From: Heyndrickxia sporothermodurans
GTDB taxonomy: Bacteria > Bacillota > Bacilli > Bacillales > Bacillaceae_C
DNA length: 18,119 nucleotides
Assembly: GCF_016785185.1 (NCBI RefSeq)
Contig: NZ_JAEKDY010000066.1
Direction: 5' to 3' (one strand)
Shown: piece after piece, positions 1-7,846 of the stretch
How the letters are laid out: each line of letters begins with the position of its first letter
Position numbering within the stretch: the stretch's first letter is position 1
Notes under the pieces: model-generated
Seen by the model: only the letters and a program-made list of their open reading frames with translations
Databases searched by the model: none
What the model was told of the DNA's origin: nothing
Translations under genes and position numbers: made by a program

Positions 1-559
1 TAAAGGCCTTTCCAGCCTTCAATGGTATCTCCTACTGCTTTGCCTGAACCTACATATATTCCTTTCAAGATGTTATCAATGGTTGGTTCGATAATTCCTA
101 CCGTGGCGCCGTCTTCCACTTCCTTGGGAATATCGGTGACTACCTCATAATAAACAGTTGAGTCTTTCCCGATTTTTTGATATTCCATGACGATAAGCCC
201 GTCTGGATAGACCAGGTATTTAATACTTTTATAGTTTCCGTAGGCTTCCCTATGAATCGTTTGGATAGGGGTCTTGTTTCCTTTTTGTACGAATTCTCCC
301 AGTAAACGCCGATATGCCTCTTCCCTCATTAATTTCTGAGGTGTAAAGTTGGTGATGATTTGCTTGTTTCCCTTAAGATTCGAATCCATTTGTTCGATAA
401 ATCGGGACATCGTTTGAATGTCTTTACGAACGGAATCCAGTGATCGTGTTGCTTGTTTGTCAAAGGAATGCAGCTGATGAAGAGTCGTCTTCACCTTTTC
501 TTTTGCTCGCTTGATTTGATTCATTGTTTCGTCATCTTGTAATTTCGGTAAGTGGACAA
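1..559 (-). pseudogene. 5'-truncated LXG toxin copy (orphan middle region), runs off the left edge
   Basis: This stretch matches 1950-2508 of the intact LXG gene with no indels and about 95% identity (about 26 differences counted by eye). It corresponds to residues about 133-319 of that protein. The reading frame is open throughout, and the substitutions keep the frame. The LXG targeting domain (residues 1-132) is missing. Homology stops abruptly at 559, and an in-frame TAG lies at 588-590. The first in-frame ATG (524) has no Shine-Dalgarno site, and there is no promoter because the immunity-gene terminator sits just upstream. It is therefore probably not expressed on its own. What follows on the left is outside the window: a different C-terminal toxin domain would make this an orphan toxin cassette, while the same domain would make it a plain partial duplication. 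Confidence 0.85.
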
Positions 560-598
560 AAATAGAATAGAAGAGGTTTATTTTATTCTACAAATAAT

Positions 599-617
599 TA
601 GTGCTCACTAAGCACTA
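599..617. repeat. Small perfect stem-loop next to the toxin-copy breakpoint
   Basis: TAGTGCT (599-605) and AGCACTA (611-617) form a perfect 7-bp inverted repeat around a 5-nt loop. It lies 40 bp from the point where homology to the intact toxin gene ends. It has no T tract, so it is not a clear terminator. It may be a scar of the rearrangement or be incidental. Confidence 0.4.
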
Positions 618-633
618 GATAGTCCCTAAAAAG

Positions 634-666
634 AAACCTTGAAAGGCATATAGCCAATCAAGGTTT
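634..666 (-). terminator. Rho-independent terminator of the toxin-immunity operon
   Basis: AAACCTTGA (634-642) pairs with TCAAGGTTT (658-666), and an inner GGC/GCC pair closes the loop. On the minus strand the stem is followed by a T-rich run (TTTCTTTTT). It starts 8 bp after the immunity-gene stop codon, so it ends the LXG/immunity transcript before the truncated toxin copy. Confidence 0.8.
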
Positions 667-673
667 TTCAAAT

Positions 674-1144
674 CTATACTTCTAGCTTAACTAAGTCTAA
701 TAAAAAATCACCAAAGTCATTAGCAATTATTTCATATGTTTGACTCTCTAAGTCAACTCCAGGTACAAAAGATACTACTTTTGGTTCTCCATTATCATCA
801 AGTTGATTATAGTCTAAACAAAATATTTCGTCACTCCCAGTATCATATATAACTAGCAGATTATTAGGTAGATTAATTTCTCTTCGTTCTGTTAAAGTGT
901 ACCATATAGCGTCTGGAACTGATGAATTTTCAAAATCAGCATTAATAATTCCGTATATTTCTTGTGCTCCGAAATTACCTGCTCCAAATGTCTTTAAATA
1001 ATCAAGATATAAACCAGTAAACTTTAACCCTAATTTTTCTTCAGCCAAACTAATTAATTCATCTGTATGACCACCCACAAAGTCTGCAATCTCTTCTTCA
1101 CTCAAAATAATTTCCTTTGCTTTTTGATAATTTTCTACACTCAT
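674..1144 (-). CDS. SUKH/SMI1-KNR4 family immunity protein (YobK-like)
   Basis: Predicted antidote that binds and neutralises the nuclease domain of the LXG protein encoded just upstream. The 156-158 aa sequence has the SMI1/KNR4 (SUKH) layout: an N-terminal helix with an acidic 'LSEEEIADF' stretch, a hydrophobic 'YLDYLKTFGAGNF' core near residue 50, 'LPNNLLVIYDTGSDEIFCLD' near 95-114, and a C-terminal helix ending in 'FGDFLLDLVKLEV'. No signal peptide or membrane segment is seen, so it should be cytoplasmic. The gene begins about 12-20 bp after the toxin stop, as expected for a toxin-immunity pair. Two ATGs are possible (1150 and 1144). AAAGGGGA lies about 7 nt before the second and almost touches the first, so 1144 is preferred. 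SUKH proteins with LHH-type nucleases are a known pairing (for example YobL/YobK of B. subtilis). Confidence 0.85.
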   Translation of the reverse strand: MSVENYQKAKEIILSEEEIADFVGGHTDELISLAEEKLGLKFTGLYLDYLKTFGAGNFGAQEIYGIINADFENSSVPDAIWYTLTERREINLPNNLLVIYDTGSDEIFCLDYNQLDDNGEPKVVSFVPGVDLESQTYEIIANDFGDFLLDLVKLEV

Positions 1145-1162
1145 TTCCATTCCCCTTTAACA

Positions 1163-2905
1163 TTAAAAGTCATTGGCTCTATTTTTCCAGTAATCAGTTC
1201 GCCATTTATTAAACTCAGACCTATTTATACCTGAAGGTACAGTATTAGGATTGATGTGAATTACAGAACTGTTATCTTTATGAAACGTCTGTGTAACCTC
1301 TGCTATCGAACTTTCATTTCTTTGTGTCATGTGATGAAGGTTTATAGACTTTCCATCTGGACCAAGTGGGGCTAATCCCTTCTGCATCCTTTCAAGGTTA
1401 GTTCTACCTCGTGCGTCTTTCATATTTGGATTTATAATATCATCTCTTTGGTAAACTTTCACGTTTTTAAATTGGGTGGTTTTATTCCAGTATTGATAAC
1501 CATTTCCAATACCCTTATTACCATCCCCAAACGCTTTCCTCGCCACTAGCTGAATCTGACCCTCCAAACGATTCATAACATTATAAGGAATGGATCCTGC
1601 TGTCACAGTTCCCAAAGACGGACTCAGTCCCTCAACCTTGGCCGTAATCTCACCAAATTTACCAACTTTCGTACCTAGATTGCCAATTTTGCTGATCCCT
1701 TTATCGCCTAAAACTCCAATTCCTAAGGTCGTAAAAAGATAGGTAAAATATTTACTCCTACTTTCCGCATCTCCATTGATGACATCCCTAACAAAACCGT
1801 CTTTTACAGCTTTCACCATATATTTGCCTGTATCAACAGCTCTTCCGAATACAGCTTTTGAATCAAGGTAAAGTTCGGTTCCAATTAATCCAGATTTCAG
1901 TAGTAAGTCAGGACTTGGGGTTGGGCCTAAGTACTTTTCAGCCAATTTATAAAGGCCTTTCCAGCCTTCAATGGTATCTCCTACTGCTTTGCCTGAACCT
2001 ACATATATTCCTTTCAAGATGTTATCAATGGTTGGTTCGATAATTCCTACCGTGGCGCCGTCTTCCACTTCCTTGGGAATATCGGTGACTACCTCATAAT
2101 AAACAGTTGAGTCTTTCCCGATTTTTTGATATTCCATGACGATAAGTCCGTCTGGATATACTTGGTATTTGATACTTTTGTAGTTTCCGTGGGCTTCCCT
2201 ATGAATCGTTTGAATGGGAGTCATGTTTCCTTTTTGTACGAATTCACCTAGTAGACTCCGATAGGACTCGTCCCTCATTAATTTCTGAGGTGTAAAGTTG
2301 GTGATGATTTCCTTGTTTCCCTTAAGATTCGAATCCATTTGTTCGATAAATCGGGACATCGTTTGAATGTCTTTACGAACGGAATCCAGTGATCGTGTTG
2401 CTTGTTTGTCAAAAGAATGCAGCTGATGAAGAGTCGTCTTCACCTTTTCTTTTGCCTGTTTAATTTGATGCATTGTTTCGTCATCTTGTAATTTTGGTAA
2501 GTGGACAATATCACTGACTTTCTGCATGATGCGATTGCCTTCGTCCGTTAGTGAACTTGTTACACTTTCAACCTTTTTTAGGCCATATTCTAAGTTGTAA
2601 TCAAGAAAAACTTCGTTTATCAACCCATTTTCATCTGGTTCTAGCCCATGCAGGGAATGTTTCATATTTTCTATCATCGTATCATAATTTGCGAGAAAGG
2701 ATTGAAAAAAGAGTAGAAATGTTTGATGAATTTCTTGATAGTAGGAGCGAATTGCCTCGCCGCTTTTCCCTTTTAACGAATCTTCCAGTGTAATGATTCC
2801 GTCAATGGCATGCTGTAATTGTTCAATTTGCTCATTCAATGCTTCCAGTCGTTCTTGAATTTGATCCATACCAGCACGGAAACCGTGAACATCAAGTACT
2901 TTCAT
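1163..2905 (-). CDS. LXG-domain polymorphic toxin with C-terminal LHH (HNH/ENDO VII) nuclease
   Basis: Predicted antibacterial effector exported by an Esx/type VII (T7SSb) apparatus. Residues 1 to about 200 are long alpha-helical segments beginning 'MKVLDVHGFRAGMDQI', with the LXG signature 'LKGKSGEAIRSYYQ' at about 44-57; this domain is the export and targeting part. Residues about 200-480 form a linker with Gly-rich and hydrophobic stretches. The C-terminal ~80 residues carry 'INLHHMTQ' (Leu-His-His at 523-525) followed by further His residues, the pattern of the LHH subgroup of HNH/ENDO VII nucleases. There is no Sec signal peptide, as usual for LXG proteins. A SUKH immunity gene follows directly. 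The ATG at 2905 has only a weak GGTG ribosome site 4 nt away. Residues 133-319 are duplicated at 1-559. The small helical partner genes often found just upstream of LXG genes are absent. B. subtilis YobL is the closest remembered analogue. Confidence 0.88.
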   Translation of the reverse strand: MKVLDVHGFRAGMDQIQERLEALNEQIEQLQHAIDGIITLEDSLKGKSGEAIRSYYQEIHQTFLLFFQSFLANYDTMIENMKHSLHGLEPDENGLINEVFLDYNLEYGLKKVESVTSSLTDEGNRIMQKVSDIVHLPKLQDDETMHQIKQAKEKVKTTLHQLHSFDKQATRSLDSVRKDIQTMSRFIEQMDSNLKGNKEIITNFTPQKLMRDESYRSLLGEFVQKGNMTPIQTIHREAHGNYKSIKYQVYPDGLIVMEYQKIGKDSTVYYEVVTDIPKEVEDGATVGIIEPTIDNILKGIYVGSGKAVGDTIEGWKGLYKLAEKYLGPTPSPDLLLKSGLIGTELYLDSKAVFGRAVDTGKYMVKAVKDGFVRDVINGDAESRSKYFTYLFTTLGIGVLGDKGISKIGNLGTKVGKFGEITAKVEGLSPSLGTVTAGSIPYNVMNRLEGQIQLVARKAFGDGNKGIGNGYQYWNKTTQFKNVKVYQRDDIINPNMKDARGRTNLERMQKGLAPLGPDGKSINLHHMTQRNESSIAEVTQTFHKDNSSVIHINPNTVPSGINRSEFNKWRTDYWKNRANDF

Positions 2906-3062
2906 TTTTCACCAGCTTTCTATTTCATCGCCTGAAATTGTCCAGATACTCTTCTTTCTTACTTTTAATCGCTTACTTCGCGGCTATTTCACTTTTTAGT
3001 AAAAAAGATTGATAGATATATAGAAGTTTTTGCACATTAAGTCGCGAAATAATTATGGTTAT

Positions 3063-3091
3063 ATTATCCAACTAAGGATAAATAGAGTCAA
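3063..3091 (-). promoter_or_regulatory. Sigma-A-type promoter for the LXG operon
   Basis: On the minus strand, TTGACT (3086-3091) and GATAAT (3063-3068) are separated by exactly 17 bp. Both boxes differ from the consensus at one position. The promoter points at the LXG gene, leaving an untranslated leader of about 150 nt. No gene lies between promoter and toxin. Confidence 0.6.
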
Positions 3092-3406
3092 TTTGAATTT
3101 TTGTTGTGAAATAGAGGGTCTTTACTCCTATTTAAATAATTTTTTATCATTGAGGGGTGAAAAACTGAAGATTTGCGGTTCTTATTGCGCTGATACTTTC
3201 CATTAAATTACACATTGTGGATATTAGGAATGGATTTTTTGTAGATTAGAATTTTTTAATCAAGAAATTCAAATAATTTTCACAAAAAATAACCAAGGGA
3301 AAATTATCGATAAGAAATCCCCTTTGTTACGAAATTCCTTCTAACCTCTTCTAGATTAAAATTGTTCTTCATACTTATAAAATAATTGTTGAATAAGGGA
3401 GGCTTG
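3092..3406. other. Divergent intergenic region upstream of the decarboxylase
   Basis: AT-rich DNA between the divergently read LXG and decarboxylase genes. No gene is supported here. For the plus strand, CATACTTA (3370-3377) and overlapping TATAAA (3376-3381) could serve as a -10 element, but no convincing -35 was found for sigma-A or for the sporulation sigmas. If transcription starts around 3388, the leader to the GTG at 3407 would be very short. Confidence 0.4.
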
Positions 3407-4972
3407 GTGAATATCTCTTATAAACCGTATCGGCCGTACTATAGCCAGGTTAATCCTTACCTGCCAAACTATACACATTTACCTTCGCATAGGGGGAAAA
3501 GAGCAGAAAGCTCAAGGAATTCAATTTATGATCCATATAACAAGTTCAGAAAGCCGGTAAGGAGTAGCCGTTCAAAATGGCGACAACGCTACTCCGACCA
3601 AAAAATGTTTCCTTACAATTATTTTGAACATCCTTCCCTTCGTAATGGGAATAACGTCATTTCTCAGTTTCAAATACCCGAGATAGGCATGCAACCCGAA
3701 TCAGCAATACAAATGATACTTGATGAAATGATGTTGGATGGCAAACCTACTCTTAATCTTGCAACATTCGTTACTACTAGAATGGAACCTACCGCAGATC
3801 GTCTCTATGCAGAAACATACAACAAAAATCTCATTGATAAGTGCGAATATCCACAGACAATGGCGATAGAGAATCGTTGTGTTAGAATATTAGCCGAGCT
3901 CTGGCATTCTCCTGATCCGCTTCATTCAATTGGTGTTTCAACATCAGGTTCATCAGAAGCATGCATGCTTGGAGGGCTTGCATTGAAACGGCGGTGGCAA
4001 AAAGCACGAAAGAAGCAAGGCATGTCCATTCATCGGCCAAATATCGTCTTTAGTTCGGCAGTTCAAATTGTATGGAAAAAATTTGCGAACTATTGGGATG
4101 TAGAACCGCGCTATGTAAACATTACACCAGATCACCTTACTATGGATCCTGAAGGGGTACTTGCTGCGGTAGATGAAAACACAATCGGTGTGGTGCCTAC
4201 TTTTGGTGTGACCTATACTGGCCTGTATGAACCAGTCGAGAAAATCGCAAAGGCTTTAGACGAACTTCAGTCAAAAACGGGTCTCGATATACCAATACAT
4301 GTTGATGCTGCATCGGGTGGTTTCGTAGCACCCTTCCTTCAGCCAGAATTAGTTTGGGATTTTCAGCTGCCTAGGGTAAAATCCATCAATGTTTCCGGAC
4401 ATAAATACGGGTTAGTATACCCGGGTATTGGATGGGTCATTTGGCGTGAAACTGAAGATCTCCCCGAAGATCTCATCTTTCATGTATCCTATTTAGGTGG
4501 GAACTTCCCAACATTCGCCCTGAGCTTTTCTCGCCCAAGCGCCCAAGTACTGCTTCAATATTATAATTTCCTCCGTCTAGGAAGAGCCGGGTACTATGAG
4601 GTACAAAAAGCCTCTCAAACAATAGCACATTTTCTTAGCAGCAAGCTTCAAGCAATAGGACCATTTGAAATTTTGACAGATGGCTCAGATATTCCGGTAG
4701 TAACTTGGCGACTGAAAGAAGGATCCACCTCCAATTGGTCTCTTTACAATTTATCTCACCAATTACTTGCATTTGGCTGGCATGTTCCAGCATATCCTTT
4801 ACCTGCAAACATGGAAAATGTAACAATTATGCGTGTTGTCGTTCGAAATGAATTTTCCATTAATATGGCTCAATTATTCTTGAATAACCTTAAACAGGCC
4901 GTATCTTATCTAAATTCTTTGGATCACCCAACGCCACATGAAACATACTGCGACATTAATTTTCGCCATTGA
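3407..4972 (+). CDS. gadB: Glutamate decarboxylase (PLP-dependent) with an atypical N-terminal extension
   Basis: Catalyses L-glutamate to GABA plus CO2, consuming a proton. From about residue 85 onward it follows E. coli GadB closely: 'NLATFVTT', 'GSSEACMLGG' (PLP phosphate region), 'ENTIGVVPTFGVTYTG', 'HVDAASGGFVAPF' (Asp near 300) and 'SINVSGHKYG' with the PLP-binding Lys at about 333. These residue numbers count from the GTG at 3407. That start has AAGGGAGG 4 nt upstream. An in-frame TTG at 3386 would add 7 residues but lacks a ribosome site. Relative to E. coli GadB (466 aa), the active-site Lys is shifted by about 57 residues, because the first ~80 residues are a basic Tyr/Pro/Arg/Ser-rich segment ('YKPYRPYYSQVNPYLPNYT') instead of the usual amphipathic helix. 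No GadC-type antiporter gene is adjacent. Base use resembles the neighbours. The enzyme family is secure; the role of the extension is unknown. Confidence 0.93.
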   Translation: MNISYKPYRPYYSQVNPYLPNYTHLPSHRGKRAESSRNSIYDPYNKFRKPVRSSRSKWRQRYSDQKMFPYNYFEHPSLRNGNNVISQFQIPEIGMQPESAIQMILDEMMLDGKPTLNLATFVTTRMEPTADRLYAETYNKNLIDKCEYPQTMAIENRCVRILAELWHSPDPLHSIGVSTSGSSEACMLGGLALKRRWQKARKKQGMSIHRPNIVFSSAVQIVWKKFANYWDVEPRYVNITPDHLTMDPEGVLAAVDENTIGVVPTFGVTYTGLYEPVEKIAKALDELQSKTGLDIPIHVDAASGGFVAPFLQPELVWDFQLPRVKSINVSGHKYGLVYPGIGWVIWRETEDLPEDLIFHVSYLGGNFPTFALSFSRPSAQVLLQYYNFLRLGRAGYYEVQKASQTIAHFLSSKLQAIGPFEILTDGSDIPVVTWRLKEGSTSNWSLYNLSHQLLAFGWHVPAYPLPANMENVTIMRVVVRNEFSINMAQLFLNNLKQAVSYLNSLDHPTPHETYCDINFRH

Positions 4973-4984
4973 TCTATATTAGAA

Positions 4985-5008
4985 AAGCCCAGTTTCGACA
5001 CTGGGCTT
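4985..5008. terminator. Bidirectional terminator between convergent genes
   Basis: AAGCCCAGT (4985-4993) and ACTGGGCTT (5000-5008) form a perfect 9-bp stem with a 6-nt loop. It lies between the decarboxylase stop (4972, +) and the stop of the minus-strand sigma/anti-sigma gene (5015). The T run is better on the minus strand (TTTTCT). Confidence 0.85.
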
Positions 5009-5014
5009 GGATGA

Positions 5015-7099
5015 TTATTCCTTTTTATGCTTCACAGAAATCTTCACAACATCATCGATATATTTCATTGTATTATATCCATGAATAACCAATCTTTTGG
5101 GAATCACTTTTTCTTTAGGATTGTCGGTTTGTAATGTCATATTATAAACAGTTTCGAAATAACGCGGCTGCTCGATTTCTTCATATGCGAAAGGGTTTAA
5201 ATTCATATCGTATTCTTTACCGTTTTTATCAACGAGCACTCCTTGAGTCTCACTTTCCATTGAACTCGGTTCATTTTTACCATCACCAAAAAATTCAAAG
5301 TCGAGCGTCTCGTATGCACGATTCTTAATTTCAGAATTGCTTATTACAACCTTGGTAGGTTTTCCAACCTTCACCTTGTCAATGGAGATTTTACTTCCCG
5401 CATATTCAAAGGTTTGAGGATATTTTTTAGAAGCATCCAGTTCAATAGTTTTTTCGTCTTTAAACGTTAATCGAGCAGAAGCGAATTGAACGTTTACCTT
5501 TTTTGGTTTTTCTCCAAAAAGAGGGTTAAAGTTCGACTGATAAATGATCCAATCCCCGACATATTCAGCGGAATAACCGTTATACAAATCAGCTTTCACT
5601 TTTTTATCATTTACTACTATATTGTCAAAATTAGGACCCTCGACTTGCTTATCCGTCCGTTCATTATTAATAGCAAAGTCCAGAACCGTTGTTGTTGGAG
5701 CTACGGTTAACTTATCAAAACGAACTGGAATCCCCTCAATCTCCGTTTCTCCATTCAAGGCATATTCAAAAGATGGCTTTTTTGTTAAAGGAATCTCGAA
5801 GTTCCACTTCCCGGATTCTGCTTCTTCCATGCCCTCGTAACCCCATACGCTATTCCTATTAGAGGAATCACGAACTAACTTCTGAAGCTGTGTAATTGAA
5901 AGTTTTATAACCCCTTTATCTTTTAAAAGTGGCTGCAGACTAATCTTTCCGTGATACACGTTCTTTTCTTTCTTGTTTAAATCCGATTTTAGATCAGGAG
6001 GATAGAACCTTAAATCTGCTTCGCTATTCATTTCAATTTCGTTATCGACAGAAACCCCTTCCCCATTATCTATAAGATATTGATTATCTCCCTTTGTGTC
6101 TTCTATTTCATAAAAAACTAGTGTCTGAATATCATCAGCAATCGCACTCTTAATTTTAATTTTTATCCCATTGTTTTCAGCTTCCAAGTTCAGCCTTTCA
6201 CCCAAGCCTTTTTGCAGAAATGGGCGCAATTCTGGATCTTCTTCTGTCCATGTATAGTAAAGATTAGTAAATGAGCCAGTAAATATCCCTATACCTATTA
6301 ACAATGCGAAAAGGCTTGCAATAGCAATCCCTATTTTTTTGCGTTTCTTGTTTTTCAATTTTCTGTTCTTTTCCTTTTCCGCGAACCTTGCTCTGACATT
6401 TTCCATGAAATCAGAAGGTACATGGAATTCTTCAAACATCCTTTTGGTTGAGTTTAACAAAGTTACCATGACTTCTTGAAAGGACGCCAAATCCTCCCGA
6501 CAGTGTTGACACTGATGCATATGTACCTCGAAATCTATCTTTTTAGAACGATCAAGATTTTTTTCTAAGTAATCAACGTAATTCCTATGGTATTCATTAC
6601 AGCCATTAAATGCTTGCTCATAGCCCATTCCTTTTCTAAGCGACTGGATTCCAAAGAACAAATGATCTTTCAACTTTTCTACTGAAACTTGGAGAAGATG
6701 TGCCACTTCCTCCTGCGAAAGTCCTTTTATATAAGTGAGGGTCAACGCTTCTTTCTCATATTTATTCAACTGATCAAGGACATTAAAAAATTGCTGGTGT
6801 GTTTCATTTTCCTCTATAGCTTGTGGACTTTTTTCATTAGAAAGCTCCCGGCAGGTTTGTATAAAAATAGATGTAGCCTTCGTTTCAAATGATGTTTCTT
6901 GTTTTAATCGTGGCAACTCTTTGTGGACATTTATAATGGTCCGGTAAAAAAGCTCCCCCATTTGCTTTTGATTCCTAAGATAGGACCGCCCCAAAGTATA
7001 GAACGACTGTTTATGCAGATCGAACCAATCGATGATGGATTCCATGCCCTTTTCTCTTTTTGTAGTAATGAAAGTGGGCTCTATTTTTGCTGGAATCAT
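5015..7099 (-). CDS. Sigma-70-like / zinc anti-sigma / DUF4179-like membrane fusion protein
   Basis: Roughly 694-aa regulatory protein combining parts that are usually separate. Residues about 30-90 resemble ECF sigma region 2. Residues about 108-158 resemble region 4, with the helix-turn-helix 'GLSQEEVAHLLQVSVEKLK'. 'HMHQCQHC' at 194-201 is the H-x3-C-x2-C zinc motif of ZAS anti-sigma factors. A single membrane segment lies at about 257-276, after a Lys/Arg-rich stretch, giving N-in topology. The remaining ~410 residues are an extracellular beta-rich part resembling DUF4179 and DUF5643 proteins. A likely role is a membrane-tethered or self-inhibited envelope-stress regulator. GAGGGGGG lies 9 nt before the ATG at 7099, which supports that start. 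A TTG at 7102 and an ATG at 7045, where ECF-like homology begins, are alternatives. The gene is monocistronic and closed by the terminator at 4985. Whether the sigma part still binds DNA or polymerase is unknown. Confidence 0.75.
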   Translation of the reverse strand: MIPAKIEPTFITTKREKGMESIIDWFDLHKQSFYTLGRSYLRNQKQMGELFYRTIINVHKELPRLKQETSFETKATSIFIQTCRELSNEKSPQAIEENETHQQFFNVLDQLNKYEKEALTLTYIKGLSQEEVAHLLQVSVEKLKDHLFFGIQSLRKGMGYEQAFNGCNEYHRNYVDYLEKNLDRSKKIDFEVHMHQCQHCREDLASFQEVMVTLLNSTKRMFEEFHVPSDFMENVRARFAEKEKNRKLKNKKRKKIGIAIASLFALLIGIGIFTGSFTNLYYTWTEEDPELRPFLQKGLGERLNLEAENNGIKIKIKSAIADDIQTLVFYEIEDTKGDNQYLIDNGEGVSVDNEIEMNSEADLRFYPPDLKSDLNKKEKNVYHGKISLQPLLKDKGVIKLSITQLQKLVRDSSNRNSVWGYEGMEEAESGKWNFEIPLTKKPSFEYALNGETEIEGIPVRFDKLTVAPTTTVLDFAINNERTDKQVEGPNFDNIVVNDKKVKADLYNGYSAEYVGDWIIYQSNFNPLFGEKPKKVNVQFASARLTFKDEKTIELDASKKYPQTFEYAGSKISIDKVKVGKPTKVVISNSEIKNRAYETLDFEFFGDGKNEPSSMESETQGVLVDKNGKEYDMNLNPFAYEEIEQPRYFETVYNMTLQTDNPKEKVIPKRLVIHGYNTMKYIDDVVKISVKHKKE

Positions 7100-7102
7100 C
7101 AA

Positions 7103-7311
7103 CGCATTCCCCCCTCGAATATTCTCATTAAACCTAATGAAAGTTGTATTTTAATACTACTCTATCATTCTTTCTTTTAAAAAGGTTATCATTATTCTGA
7201 TTTTTATTCTTAGATGTTTTCCGTATAAAATCTCCCCTCTAAAAAACAATATTATCCCTTTCTTTTTTATTGTACATGATTTCTTTTAAAGCGTAATTGC
7301 AAGAAAGGTAC
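7103..7311. other. Intergenic region upstream of the sigma/anti-sigma gene
   Basis: AT-rich sequence with no supported gene. On the minus strand an AACCTTTTT motif about 80 bp before the start codon recalls the 'AAC' core of ECF -35 elements. No CGTC-type -10 follows at the right distance, so autoregulation is not demonstrated. Short ATG-initiated frames on the plus strand have no ribosome site or recognisable content. Confidence 0.35.
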
Positions 7312-7349
7312 AAAAAAGCTATCACATTTAATCAAGTGATAGCTTTTTT
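7312..7349 (-). terminator. Strong symmetric terminator after the sucrose operon
   Basis: AAAAAAGCTATCAC (7312-7325) and GTGATAGCTTTTTT (7336-7349) form a perfect 14-bp stem with a 10-nt loop. Poly-A and poly-T arms let it work in both directions. On the minus strand it closes the fructokinase/decayed-gene transcript; no plus-strand gene precedes it. Confidence 0.85.
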
Positions 7350-7405
7350 GTTTTTATTTTTGAAAGTTGTTGATCAACTTATATTGTTCCAAGTACAGCG
7401 ATACT

Positions 7406-7846
7406 CTAAAACTCAGCCCCGGTTTGATAAGGATCTTCTTGCGGTGTATTGTTTGTATTACCGTTATCGTTGTTGTTATTTGTATCGCTGTTATCAGCTG
7501 TACCGGATAATTGCTTAAATGTTGTTAGAGATTGGAGAGGATTACATAAGTCATCAAATAATGCTTGGTTATCCACAGAACTAGCACCTGCATATTGATC
7601 AGCACCCGATACGTAACCCGCAGCAGCGGTTGTTGCCCAACCAGTTCCATATTTTTCGGCTGCATCTTTATTGGCCTTCCAATGGGAACCACTATTACAG
7701 GCCTCCACAGCAATCCACACAGCATTGTCTAAAAATACACCAGATTCGGCAGTATTGTTACATCAGTCGTTATCGCGCTATAAAGCTTATGCAAAAATTT
7801 TATGGGTAACAGCCGCCAGAATTTCATTACCAGTCTCTAAATCTTT
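7406..7846 (-). pseudogene. Decayed gene remnant downstream of the fructokinase
   Basis: One reading frame, the same as that of the fructokinase and beginning right after its stop, reads as protein: 'KDLETGNEILAAVTHKIFA', then three in-frame stops (TAA, TAG, TGA) within about 12 codons, then an uninterrupted 116-codon stretch containing 'DNAVWIAVEACNSGSHW', 'AAEKYGTGWATTAAAGY' and an Asn/Asp-rich tail ending 'YQTGAEF'. A GTG at 7720 could in principle start a 104-aa product, but no convincing ribosome site precedes it, so a truncated remnant is more likely. I do not recognise the family. The 'ACN' motif and aromatic/Gly pattern suggest a folded domain, and the Asn-rich tail suggests a secreted or surface protein, but no signal peptide remains. 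Its start was apparently lost when it became joined to the end of the sucrose operon. Confidence 0.55.

Noticed and set aside
2906..3010. Possible C-terminal end of a lost small partner gene just upstream of the LXG start ('SGDEIESW' frame)
   Set aside because: Only about 22 codons are open, bounded by a stop on the upstream side, with no start codon; no homology could be argued.
7103..7200. ECF-type autoregulatory promoter in front of the sigma/anti-sigma gene
   Set aside because: An AAC-containing -35-like motif is present, but no CGTC-like -10 is found at the proper spacing.
7525..7725. 66-codon minus-strand frame overlapping the decayed gene
   Set aside because: It is a frame-shifted reading of the region whose other frame carries the protein-like 'VWIAVEACNSGSHW' sequence.
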